DNA from: Serilophus lunatus
Lineage: Eukaryota; Chordata; Aves; Passeriformes; Eurylaimidae
Direction: 5' to 3'
Assembly (NCBI GenBank): GCA_013399895.1
Contig: VXBA01003715.1
Span: 322,065-386,064 of the forward strand
Length of the DNA stretch: 64,000 nt
The notes below the pieces were generated by a model, which searched no databases, was not told where the DNA came from, and saw only the letters and a list, made by a program, of their open reading frames with translations. Shown here piece by piece: positions 49,869 through 62,400 of this stretch. How positions within the stretch are numbered: the first letter of the stretch is position 1; the number at the start of each line of letters is the position of its first letter. A program made the translations under genes and the position numbers.

Positions 49869-51108
49869 TCATTATTTCTCGCTCAAGAAGTGCCTAATAT
49901 ATAAATCACAGTGGACACATACCACAGTGGAGATACCACTGTGCCCTAGCCATATGCTTTCAGTTTTCCCTCTGGATCTATGGTGGAAGCAGTCCTGGCT
50001 GAAACCTGGCAGGAATTCTCTCACCTGTCCTGGCTGTTGTATACTGAAGTACTGCAGAATGATACAGAGGCTCTTTGTGGTGTCACTGCAGACACTGTCA
50101 TTATATTCAAGACTGAAAAATTAAATAACATCTGTAATTTTAAAAGTGTCTAGAAAGCCATTCCAATGGTCTTTGTTGAGGTTCCGCAAGATCTCTTAAA
50201 AGATGCCTAGCATGGTTACTGACAGCATGACCCATCTCAGTCTGCCTTCAGTGGAGCATATATTTGGGTCTTTGTCACATGTCCAAAAGCTTCTATCCCA
50301 CCTGCTAAGAGATTTGCCTAAAAACTATGCCTTCAATGGATTTATAACTGCATATAACAGACACAAAGCAAATGCAAACACTAATCGAAGCTTAAATTCA
50401 AAACGCAACATAGATTATATAGTCCTATGTTTAGTTACATGTATATAAAGCAAGACAATAATAGTAAAGCTGGTTAGTTTTCTTCAGCCTAGAGATTGAA
50501 ATGCCGGTAAGCATCATAGGAAAATGAAGATCAGACAAGTGTGAGTGAGGTGAGAAAGAGGGCTCTAGACATCAAACATAACTTGAAAGAAAGCACATGC
50601 AAAGAACAAAAAAAGAAAATAGCATTATTTTCTACTATTCTTATTTGAAGAAAGTAGAATACAGAGGGGAGAAATGCAAGGTGAGATGAAAGACTAATTG
50701 TGAAGTGCAGTGTCAAAGAACTGTTGTAAAGAAAAGCAAAAGCAGCAGTCAATAGAGCCAGCAAGAGTCACTGGGTGAGTGACAAAGGACTGGATATGGG
50801 CAGGGGAAGAAGGGAAGGGATGTGGTTTGTAGTCCTGTATTCTGAACAAATGGAAGAGCAGCTGAACAAATTACATGCACTTTTTCGATAATAGGAATGA
50901 AAGAGACTTTGCAGTTGAACCTCAAATAAAAGAAAATCAAAAAGGAAAACAGAGGCAGAGCATAATCAGACTCCCTGAGTCTCTTGTAGTATTGAGTAAA
51001 AAGATGGCATTTTCTGATAGATTTAATATAAGAGATCCTTTTGTGAGGCTTCAGGGTTATCTAACTTACATACTTATATCTACATTTGTTTGGTTGGTTG
51101 GTTGAGTT
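49869..51108. other. unique AT-rich non-coding DNA
   Basis: No gene or element recognised. Confidence 0.5.
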
Positions 51109-51164
51109 TAGTACTGACAGTGGTTATGATGTTCAGTAGTACTGACAGTGGTTATGATGTTCAG
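51109..51164 (+). repeat. perfect 28-bp tandem duplication
   Basis: Two identical 28-base copies, 51109-51136 and 51137-51164, each starting TAGTACTGACAGTGG and ending GATGTTCAG. It follows a short GGTT run. Perfect identity in an otherwise old neighbourhood indicates a recent duplication. 28 is not a multiple of three, and no coding frame is involved. Confidence 0.9.
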
Positions 51165-54100
51165 TATTCCACAGCACTTCTATGTTTTTTGCATGCTCGT
51201 AACCTCAGAAGTGTGATACTTCAGCTTGATGATTCTTTCCATAGTAATCCAGAGCAGAAGGAAAAATATTCCTCTCTTCAGTCAAAAATCTCAAACCAAC
51301 TTTTACAGTAATATCTTGCATGCCTCGTAAAGTAATAACTCTGGCTCTTTAATTATGAAAAGAGAGAAGGTTTCTATTTGATAAAATACATAGAATGAAA
51401 TGAATAATAATAATTACAAATTGCTATAGATCTCCCTCAACATTGAAGACCAATGGCATTTAAAAGACAAACACTATAAAAAAAGAAACACATAAAGGAA
51501 ATATAATTCATGAAGTATTTAATATTGGCTTTAGAGTACAGCTCCGTCTTTTGCTTACTAACAAAATATAAAAAATTAGGTTTGTCAACTCTCAGAAACT
51601 TACAGACACACACTGCAGACAACGCGTATAGAATTTAAATTTATGTTTAAAATTAAGTTAGTTTTTAGAAATGCACAAAGAGTTGACATTGAAATTACGT
51701 GGGGTTTAATAAAAGAATATTCTTTTTTTTTACAAGACACGGTTAGTTTGATTTTCATAAAACATGTCTTACATCGCTGTGAAAATTCACAATCTTAAAA
51801 AAATTTGATAAACAAAGTTCTACCGAAAGATGGTTGCATGCAGCCTCTAAACTATTTCTTAAGCTCACTCTTGTCCAGATTAAACTCATTTTGGAAATCC
51901 CTGGAGCACAGAAAATAGGTTTGTTCTTTTCTCGCATCATGTAGTCTAGAATTTAACTGAGGTTGCTTCCCCAAAGTGAGAAAATCTGAGGAAGGAATTA
52001 TGCTATCAGACAAATGAATGTAAAGGAATGTTTAAGGCGTGGAAGAATCACTGACAGTAGGTAGAAGCCCTGGAAATAAGGTGAGAAAAAGGGAGCAGTG
52101 CAGAGCTGGACACTGAACAGGGACAGGCACCCCAAAAAGGTTAATAGATTTACCTTCAGAGAGAATCTTCAGTAGATATACTGGTTAAGTTGTTCCAAAG
52201 TGAAAACGAACTACAGTTGGATGAAATCAGAGAGAAGCAGAGGCAAAAAGGGCTAAAAGTATGAGACACTGCTGAAAAGCTGAAGCTAGGAGACAGTCAA
52301 TTTACATTATTGCAACAATTCATGACGTTAGGAAAAAAATCTGACTGATGATGAGGGGTCTTCTTATTCTGACCAGAAATTCTTTGTCCCATCCAAAAAT
52401 TCTTTGTAATTGCATCTTATCTAAATCGATACATGTCTACCCTTACTTACATATTCAAATGCTGTGTAAGCAGAAGATATTGTTTCCTTAAAACATGCCA
52501 GAAGAAGGGCTTCTTCTGTTGTTTTTAATTTGCACATGGGGGAGCAAATAAACAGATTAAAGATTTAAGAAAATACATGGTGAGCACACTTTACATCCAG
52601 ACCTGTATTTATACTTCTGTGATTTGCTCATCTTCAGTCTCACACCTTCCCTTCAGAGCATTGCTGGGTGATAAAATAAAGCAATAAGTGACCAAAGGGC
52701 ATTAGGTATCTGTTTATGTGATGTAGCATGGCTGATGCCATTCCCATGCATTATAAAATTCACATATCATTGTCTAACAGGATTTTTTAAAAAATGTTTT
52801 GTGTTGCTAAATGCAGTTTTTCATCTATGTATCAAATATTACTATATTACTGGCTTATAGAATGGCTTTCTTAGACATATTTCCTTTGCCTTTAAGATAT
52901 GCTGTTACATTTTAATGCAAAGTGTCCTTCAAAAGTGGAAAAGCCAATCTTGAAAAATGCTAAAGTTCTTCAAAGGAATTTCAGGATACTTAATATCTTT
53001 CCAGTTAAATTACAAAATTTACCCACACTGAATAACTGATCATCCATAGAAATTTAACAGCATAAATGATCACCTTGATAGCAGTTCATTAAAACTTTCC
53101 ATTCACGGTATTCATTACTACTTGTGCAATGATCATTACAGCAAAAAAAAAATCATGGCATTGTGTTTTCAATTTCTACACTACACTCCTAGCAAAATTT
53201 GGGGTTTAAATCATTCCTATTTTGCTGCAGAGAGCTAGGTACTGTTGCACCAGCTTTCACAATGTTCTGTGTACAATTTAGTATGTAAATTCATTTTAAA
53301 CTTCTTATGTTTATGAGTTCAGGAATAACAGTTGACTGATAAAAATGTGACTTCAAATGATTTATGAGTTTTGCAAATGTTTATTATATGTATTATATAT
53401 TATATATTAATTATTGTATTAAATCAAAACTATATTCACACATGGATGAACTTAACCCACTGCTTTATATTTGCACAGCTCAAAGAATTGCTTCATTTCA
53501 ATTTCACAAGCTTCTAATGTAGTAGCAGAACATAAGAGATCAATATTTTTTTCAGCCAAGGATATGCAGTTTTCCTTTCCAGTTTTTCCAGTGAGTTTAA
53601 AGTACTAAAAGGAAGACTGTAAATGCATAGTAGGGCAACAATTTTCAAAATTACAGTTTTAGACAGGTATATGGTATGCATTTTTCCATGGCGATTTTAT
53701 TTTCATTTATATTCATTATTTTGTTATCAGTGTAACTAAGACAAGGTTTACATTACATGGCTGCCAAGTAAGTCTCCTGCAGGAAGCTGTAAATACGAGA
53801 ATCTTCTTAAATCACCCTCTGCCTAGGACTTGCTGAGTACACTGCAAATTCCTAAACCTGTGGCACATTTCCTCAGTTCAGGGCTTGAAATCTACATCGA
53901 GTGCTGCAGCTCAGAAACAAAGCAGCCTCCTGGACAAGCTTGTGTGCCCTTCAGTACTTAACAAGAGGGATGGAAGAAAAAGCCACACAGAAACTTAGCA
54001 GGAAGGGGAAGTGTTAAGCAATTTAAACAGGTTCTAGGCTTCGCCGCCGTCACTAATTTGGAGGGAACCAACCCCTTGGGCTTTGTGCAAGTGAACTCTA

Positions 54101-54259
54101 AGGCAGAAGTATTTGGGCAGGTACCTGCTGCTTTTGGCTAAGCCAATAGCTTGCTGGCTCTCATCTGCTGGTCACTCTTTGCTACTTCAGGAATACAGCT
54201 GCATGAGTACAACCTGGAGGGTACTGGTGGTGGTTTATATGTTTGGCCATATCCCCAGC
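51165..54259. other. unique AT-rich non-coding DNA
   Basis: No gene recognised. It includes an AT-only stretch at 53381-53415 (TATATTATATATTA-like). Confidence 0.5.
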
Positions 54260-54478
54260 CTGTGCTCTACACCTTCCTGAGAGGAGGTTGTACTCAGGTG
54301 GGGGTTGGTCTCTTCCACCATGCAGCAGCTGACAGAACAAGAGGACACTGTCTCAAGCTTCATCAAGGAAGGTCTAGGCTGGATATTAGGAAAAAGTTCT
54401 TCACAGAAAGAATAATAAAGTATTGGAATAGTCTGCCCAGGGAGGTGGTAGAGTCACCATTAGATGCATTAGATTAAA
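54260..54478 (+). mobile_element. CR1 LINE, short fragment near the end of ORF2, sense
   Basis: GAGAGGAGGTTGTACTCAGG, ACAGAACAAGAGGACACTGT, ATTAGGAAAAAGTTCTTCAC and CCCAGGGAGGTGGTAGAGTC follow the same region as 22820-22990 in the larger copy, so it is of that subfamily. It stops at TTAGATGCATTAGAT without reaching the CR1 3' end. A 108-codon frame (54151-54477) reads through it and keeps HCLKLHQGRSRLDIRKKFFT and NSLPREVVESP, but its first third is not CR1. Confidence 0.85.
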
Positions 54479-57400
54479 AAATTTAACTGTATTATAATAA
54501 ATGACCAGATCATTGCGTGCCTAGTGGTTTAAAATAAAGAATAAGAGACCACCAATTTCTTGATGTTTTAAATTTCTAAGTTAAAAGATACCTGATTAAT
54601 TTTCCTGAGGTTAAATGACTTTTTTTAAAAAAACAAAAGTATTCCTCTTATTTTTTAACATTATATTTTTTCGTGTTAATATCTTAATTTCCTGGAATGT
54701 TCAAAAACAAAAGATAAAAACCCATTTGTCTTTTTCATTACTTTCCTTGCTAAGACTCTCAGTGAAAATAACTCCCTAGTAAGTGCAGGCAGGTGCTGGC
54801 ATTAAAATTGTCAACTACCACAAGCAGATGTATAAACAGAGATGATTCAGGGAATCATCAGCTCTGAATAAAGTGATAGTGAACTCATAACTCGATGTGA
54901 ACAAACAACATTATATATTGAGCATATGTGACAAAAGAGCAGAGTTTGGCTCTGAAGCGTAAAAGATTTCATTTGGAGAAGTGGGAGAAAATCAGCAATA
55001 ATCTGCAGAAGGAAGTATATACATCATCTGATCTTTGCCCAATCTCCTATTAGTTTGGGGTAAAATGAGCCAAGCAATGAAATCCTCTTCAGGGGGCTGT
55101 GCAAACTAATGGAGGGATTGCCTAAAGACTTATATGGCTTCTTGTAGGATGCAGATGGAAGAGAATTTCGGGACTACATAAAATTTATTTTTGGGGTGTT
55201 TTAAGGATATTGTGTAAATGTGCAAAGAGGTATTTACAGAAGGAACAAAAACAGTGAAGGGGAGGGATCAATGTGAATCAAGGAGGAATAAGAGAAGGAA
55301 AAGAGAGGGAAAAGGTGCAAAAGTGACCAGTCAAGTGTATAGAAGTCAGCACACTTCCCTGGCTGAGGACCCAGCTTGATGTTTTTATTAAGCCTTATTT
55401 ATCACGGCAGATCTGTGTGCTTTCTGGGCGTGTGGAGGAGCAGGAGGGGAGACTGAAGCGCCAGGTGGCCAGAGAAACACGCAGGGCTGGGCACCAATGT
55501 CTGTGGGAGAGTACAGCTAAGAGGGACAAGAGCGAGCCACTGTGTCCATGGTCCCTGTGGGTGTGGTTTGTATGTGTGTGGGTGCTGTCTTGGTGGAGCT
55601 CTTAGTCACATGATGCTTTTGGGAACATGTACTTAAGATGTGCTCAGCCTCAGTAGCAGCTGGATCTGGGAAAGTGCAACTGCTTTATCCTGCATGAAAA
55701 ACACACCACTGGATCCAGCAACTTAAAGCAGTTGGCAGGAAGATTTAAAAAAAATCAAAAGAACAAAAAACAACAAAACAATCTCAAACAAGCAAATAAC
55801 TGCAACTGAGCTAAGCTGCTGTGACAACACTGAATACATTTAGGACTGTATACTGCTATACCTACCAGTGATAATTGATATATCATCCCTGTGAATGTTT
55901 TCACCTTCTCATTATGCCAAGATTGTAAATAATGCAACTAAGCTAACCTGTGCTAGGTCTGATTTTACAAGTTTACTGCTCAACACAACTTCTAAAAGCT
56001 GTAATCCCAATAACAACATAAATTAGGATATTTTTCTCACCTTTTCCAAGGCTGCTATTTCATGTAGTCTGCATATTCCTCATCCTTCCAAACGCAGCTT
56101 CATTAAGGTGTTTGCTTTGGGTTTGCACGGTTTGTCCACATGCCCAGACCTGCCTAGCCACATTATTTTGATCATTCCTAACTAAAGTATCTGAAAGTTA
56201 TTGACTGTTTTCCATTTGTGCAGTCTTTAATGTCTAAAATGTAAAAAGGACAGTCACGAATAAAGTTTGTAGGAAGGATTGGCAAAGAAGTTCGTGCATA
56301 TGAGTGATGGTATCCAACCGCGCCATCTATACCATGCCCCTGTTCATTCACCCAACCAATAAGTTGCCATTTATATATTTTGTCCTTTTCATGGTAATGA
56401 GATCTCTAAAGCATGTTCTTTATGAGCCAGACACTATTATCCTTGTTCATGTTAAGCAGCATGTTATTTAAATTTCGCTGTTGACATCAGTAAGACTTCA
56501 GGAAACAAGGTACCAAACAAACAGAAAAATCTGTCTCTTTGCAAATATTTTAGTTTAGTTGCTTCTGTTCTCCCATGGAAAGAGCATAAGGGAGGATCTG
56601 GGAGCAGAGTGGTGGTGTTTGGTGTCCTCCACTGGAGCTGTGATTCTGCAGCAATACATGGAGGAAAATGAAAGATTAGAGTCTATTTTTATTTCCTACT
56701 AGAGCTGAAAGTAATTCTCAAGTTTAGTCACTGATTGTTGCTTGTAGTCAGAGGAATAAGGCCTTTGCTTCAGAGGCACACAGAGATAAAGTGCTAAGGT
56801 TAATATGCCAGGTTTAAACCAATAGGCTATACCCATATAGTATCTTGCCATCACCAAAGGAAGGATTGAATCAATCAGTACAAGTAATGTTCTTGAACTA
56901 CTGTAAAACATCAGTAAGTGTTTCTATATAGAGAGAGCAATTGAGATGAAAGTTGTCTCACTACAGGGCAACATTTGCCTAACGGCCTTCTGGGGATGGC
57001 TATGTATCATACACGCTATTATTTTTACAGAGGAAACACACAAAGCTGTATCATTAATAAAACACCTACCTTCTGCTCTTTATTTTCTTTCTAATGCTGG
57101 TTCACCTGTTTAAAAGGTTTTACTTCTCTCACAGATTCTTCTAAAATGTGCAGTTATCTTTGTATGCATTTGTTGTGATATTTATGACTCTCTCCATCAA
57201 AGTATGTTTTTCCATCCTCTGTGGGACCTTAAAGACTGTAAGGCAGACAACTAGTACAGCTTCAAAAACCAACACAGGGAAAGAATGATGAGAGTTCCAC
57301 TCTCTGATACGGATATGAAAGGAACATTTTCCCTTCTCTCATGCCTAGTAGATAAAGAGCAGGATTATCGCCATGGGTACTTTGTAGTAACCCCACATCT

Positions 57401-58271
57401 ATGTCATGGCATTAGCTATCTCAGATAATACTCAGACACACTAAAATTGAGATCATTTTAGCCTGCAGATGAATCCTAAACCATTTTGCAACAGAAGAAA
57501 GACCTCATAGTTGCAGGACTTCAGTTGTTCTTGTAACACCTCACATACAGAAAAGCACTGAAGTCTCTGCATGTATATCATATTAGTGGCTCTAAAGACT
57601 TGAAAAGAAAAATAGCTGGTGCTACCTCCATTGAAGACTGAGGTATGGGTATTGGCAAGGCAAAAAACATGATAAGGGAAAAGCAGCCTCCTTCCTGTAA
57701 TTATAATTGTTAATGCTCATGGTGATGAAACATGAACTCTCTGTGCTTGAATATTTCAAAAGAGAACTGCCTATAGGGGAAGCCATACATGGAAACTTTG
57801 GACTTATTTGCTGTTATACAATTTGTTTCTTGGAACCACAGATGTGACTTCAAAGAAAGGACCATTGAATATCAAATGAGCTATACATCTTTGCAAACTT
57901 CAGCTGCAGTTATCTGGTGATAAGTTTCCAGCAGAGAATAACAAAGAAATTCCACCAGACGCTTAAAGAGTAATATTTTGAACAGTACATTATTCAGTCA
58001 ACTTTGTACTCTAGATTTTGCCATGAACAAATGGCTATGTGTACATCCCAAATCTTTCAGGATATTAGCCTAGAAGGTTTTTTTTCTACATTGCAGCCAT
58101 TTCAATTATTACTTAACTGAAGTATTTTGTATGTAGTAGAAAAAGGCATTTTTCATTCCCCCATTGACAAGGCTAATATGTCATCCCAAAAAGGAGGCAA
58201 GCATGTAAATCCTTGATAAAGCACCTAAATAATTTTAGTCTGATATTTAAAGCTAACAAGCACTTTCAGTC
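54479..58271. other. unique non-coding DNA
   Basis: Mostly AT-rich. The part at 55370-55640 is more GC-rich and contains TGTGTGTGGG runs and a TACTTAAGATG box, which could be the remains of an LTR, but I cannot identify its ends. Confidence 0.45.
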
Positions 58272-59423
58272 TGTCTTGGTTTAAGACAATGTCTACTAAA
58301 GAAGGCTATTGGACTAGAAAACAAGCACTCCTCCCTTCAAATTATTGCAACTTTGAAATCATCGGAATTTCAAGCAAAACGTAGAAGAAGAAATAGCAAT
58401 TCTTTACTAAAAAATGGAGAATAACACAGAATAAAACAACGATCACACAATAACAAAGGGGGAAAATGTCACTCAGAAAACCATTCTCTCTCTGGTGCAG
58501 TCGTTCCCTGGTGCAGTTACAGCCACGGCCGGAGGATGGTGATGGTGGGCTTTCCTTTGGCGCAATTTCAGCTGCATTCAGTGGGTCAGAGAAAGCAGTA
58601 GCCGAGAACATGCTGCCAAGTCCCACGGAGGCCACACGACAGTGTCGGCCGCGGCAGTGGCAGAGGTGGTGGGGGTGGCAGGCGGTGATGGGGGAAGGTT
58701 CTGCTCTACCTGCAGTCTGTCAATGCCCCCGTAGGCAGTGCAAAGCAGGGGCAGCAGCAGGAGAGCTCTGGGCATCTCTGCTGGCTCTGGACGGCTCCGG
58801 CAGCTGGAGACAGCTTGGAGCAGCTGCAGAGGAACCCTTCCAAGCACCTTCAAATGGAAAGAGTACTGTCGGTGTGGGTGTTTGAGAGCGGGAACTCATT
58901 CCCGCCCCCTGTACCGCCCTACCAGAGGCTGCTGCAGAGAAGAGGGGAGGCGGAGGTAGCTGCCATTCCAGGACAAAGTGTCCCCAACCAGGCCTCTTGG
59001 CCTCCTTTTATTCTTCTCCGTTTCTCACAAGAGCCATTCCCTTGCAGGAGTCTTGTCTTCCCCATCCCTCGCCCCTCCATGCCACTGTTGGAGCAGCGTG
59101 CAGGACAAGTTCACTGCTGAGCTGTCTGCACTTGCAGAAAATTCTTTTTCAATCCTCTCCGTCACCCTGCCTCATTATTAGGTAGCTGGTGGCTCCTTTT
59201 GTGTACCGTCAGTCCTCAGGGCTAGGCCTGTTAAGTTTCAGGGCGAAGCCATTGAACTAAAACAATTAGGTCTCTTCCCTGCCCTGCAGAGCAAGGGAAT
59301 GTGGGGCTCAGGCACTGAGCCCAGGAAATGGCAGGGCAGAGGTGTCCCCCCTTCCCGCCCCCTTCCCCCTCCACGAAGCTTTATGTTGTTGTGACAAAAT
59401 TCAACAGAAGAATCCAAACCACA
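58272..59423 (-). mobile_element. GC-rich solo LTR, avian ERV, antisense
   Basis: Left edge TGTCTTGGTTTAAGACAATG and right edge AATCCAAACCACA read on the minus strand as a unit that starts TGTGGTTTGG and ends CTTAAACCAAGACA, the TG...CA form with the TTAAACCA-type 3' end seen in the LTR at 36856-37984. Length is about 1152 bp. The middle (58500-58990) is GC- and CpG-rich (for example TGTCGGCCGCGGCAGTGG at 58643-58660), which breaks sharply with the AT-rich flanks. Flanks CAGTC and AGGAG do not match, so no target duplication survives. No retroviral genes adjoin. Open frames of 60-139 codons inside it, on both strands, reflect base composition. Confidence 0.7.
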
Positions 59424-62400
59424 AGGAGTCCTGCCACCAGCAGAAGCTGTGGATGGATAACATCTCAGTACGTATTCGGCCTCTGCTCAAATCGGGAGGC
59501 TGCCGTTTAAAATTTCTAGCACTCCAAGTATCTTTATTTATATAGTTAATAAAGAGGATCATAATATCAACCTGCACTCCTAACTACTCAATATTATAAA
59601 TGGTCTTTAACACCTTCATTCCTTTCCTAGCCCACGTTTCTGCTGTTACCACTGAGTTAATTTTAAAATCCTGTCAGACTTCTGACTGTGAGTCTCTAAA
59701 GTGGCTGAGGTAATGAACTTCTGATCTGACTGCTTTTTTCTGAGCATTATGATACAAAACAGGGTCATTACTGCATGGCATGCTGTAAACACCTATGATA
59801 ATTTGCCATACACTTAAGCACTGAGCTTTTTTTTGTGATAAGGAAGGTTTTATGAATTATATGTGGTTGTATAACAGAGGATGATGAAGGTTTTAATTTT
59901 GCATTAGGCTCCAAAATGGTCAGTGCAGAACCAATAACCAAAATTATGTTTCTACTGCTAACTGTTCATAATTTAAATTATTACAATCTCAGCTGAAATT
60001 CAAAGTGCAAAGACTGTTTCTCTGGTATATTCCCTCACAGGCTATCAGACGTCATGTCTTATAATTTCTCATATTCATATGCCATTGTTTAGGAAGATGA
60101 GTAACAAGACCAAATCCTTTGATTTGATGCCTTGGGGTTTTCTCACATATTTCTGTGGTTTTAGTTTGACTGTATAAGTTTCACTCATAAGCTTTCTTGT
60201 TAGGCTTTTCTCACAATTTGTGAAGCTGTGTTTAGCATTCCATTTGAGACAAATAGGCTAGCAAGGACATCAAATAAGGCAAGACAAAATAGAAGTCCAG
60301 AGAGCCTGGAAAGGCTCCAGGGGACAGTTCTAGGGAGGTGGCAGAGGTGAGATGGAACACTGGTTGGATGTTATGAATGTTATAAATGCGGAGTGATAAG
60401 GGCTGCTGGATGCACATCTTTGGATCTGGAAATTTTCATTAAAGAACCTGCACTTTTCTTTTACCTCTATTAATTTTGTTTGGAAGTTTTTCTTCCTTTG
60501 TTTTTAGGCATCAGATTCACCTTATATATAAATAAATGCATTCTTAATTTTGAAAGAGGAATATAATTGTTTTTCCAATCACTGGAAATTCCAGTATACT
60601 ATGAATTATTATTTTTGGGCGAGATTTAGAAAATAAATTCTTTTTTTCTGATCTTAGGCAGATCAAGCAATAACACAATATCTATCTGAAGCGGTTTCTC
60701 TCAACTAGTTTTAAACATATTTCAGTAACTATAGCAAAGTTTTCACCTAGGGCAAATGGAAAAAATGCAGTCATCCCACTTTCAGGGGGTTGGAAGATAC
60801 GACTCTGTCCTTAGACCCATATGGTCCAGGGTTAAAGTTCCCTCTATTCTCTCTAGGGTCATCTGGAATAAAAATTGCTGGACTTCAGTCTATGTAATTT
60901 CATCCCTGATCAACAGAGAAACACACTTCATCTGGTAGCACAGATGTGCTGGGAAGCGATGCCAAGAGCAGCAGTATGAGACCTGCTGCATGCCCTTCAG
61001 TGGCGTCTGGTGCTGACTCAACCACTGAGGATAACATTGTTCAGCCCATGTAATGGTACACCCTGGAGGGAGCTAAAGCTGAGCTGAGCAAGAAAAAAAG
61101 AATCAGTCCCAAACATCCTGGAGCAGGTCCTCTAGGGAGGCTGATTTTGCTTTGAAGTTACCTCCAAGAACTTTGTAAGAGAAGTGTTTGGACATAGCCC
61201 TTATTTCAGTCACAAGTTTTAGTCCACTTTCGACTGTTACACACTCCAAGAGCTAATTAGAGCCCCTAAGGTGTCTTCAGCCAAACTTGTCAGTGCAGCA
61301 ATCTAACAGTACTTTTCTTTCTCCTCCCGTATTTTCTGTTGCTGTTCTCTCCCTAACCTACTCCTTAGGGTCCCAACTCTAAAAAATTTCTCCGTTGCCT
61401 CATTTAATATGATCCCAGAGTACCTTTTACTGTTCTGGCAGCAGCAAGGATCAGATCCAATAACAGTAAATACGGCACATTGTACACAATAACACTTTTC
61501 TAAAATACATTTACTGCCAATGTTTAATTCAAAATCATTCAAATTCAGGTAATATTGAATGAGATCACTTGTCATTTGATCCATTTTCTTCATTCTCAGC
61601 ATACACAGTTTTATTATTAGTCTGAGCAAACTAGAGAACCTTGGCATCATCATAATCATAAAGCATTTTCTTTTATCATTAATTAGACACAACTGTGCAG
61701 GAAATAGCACAGAGGCCATAAAATGCAGTGATGTATTCTCAGCTGAAGGCAATAGATTTTTCCTTCAATTTCTAGAATCTTTTGATAGAGCTGAAATGAA
61801 TGTGCTCTTTTTTTTTTTCCCCACCCAATATTTCTTTTTTTACCTCTTTGCTCTACTTCCAGCTTTCTCTAGTCCATGAAGTGAGCTACTTAGCTGTGAC
61901 AAGGAAGGCAGGGATCTGCAGGCAGTAACTTATTTTAAAGGCACTTCCCATGCTTACCAAAAGTTGCAGTGACAGTGTAAAGAATATATAAAATGAGTCA
62001 GTGTTTCAGACCTTTCCTTTTACAAATTATCTCATATTCAAGGTGTAGAAGGTCACGCATGTGGAAACCTGAATAATTTGATTCATTCAGCTTCATGATT
62101 GAATCTAACAGGACAGCTTAATGTGGCATCTTACTTGCAATGGCTGAATAACATTGGGACAAGATTTAGGGCATAGGTGTAGGGGGCAAGATGTAAAACC
62201 CTAAGTAGCATCTGTTCTACACTATTTGTTGAGAATAGCTACCATTTGGTACATTACAAAGCAATGTGCAAAATGGGCCTGTCAAGCAAATTTGGCTCTT
62301 TTGCCTGTGCTTGGACAGCTCACAGCATTGGCAGAACCACTATATTTTTGCAGTGGAAAGTGATAGCAGAATTTTTTGAGGTAAAATTCCAGGCCAGGCT

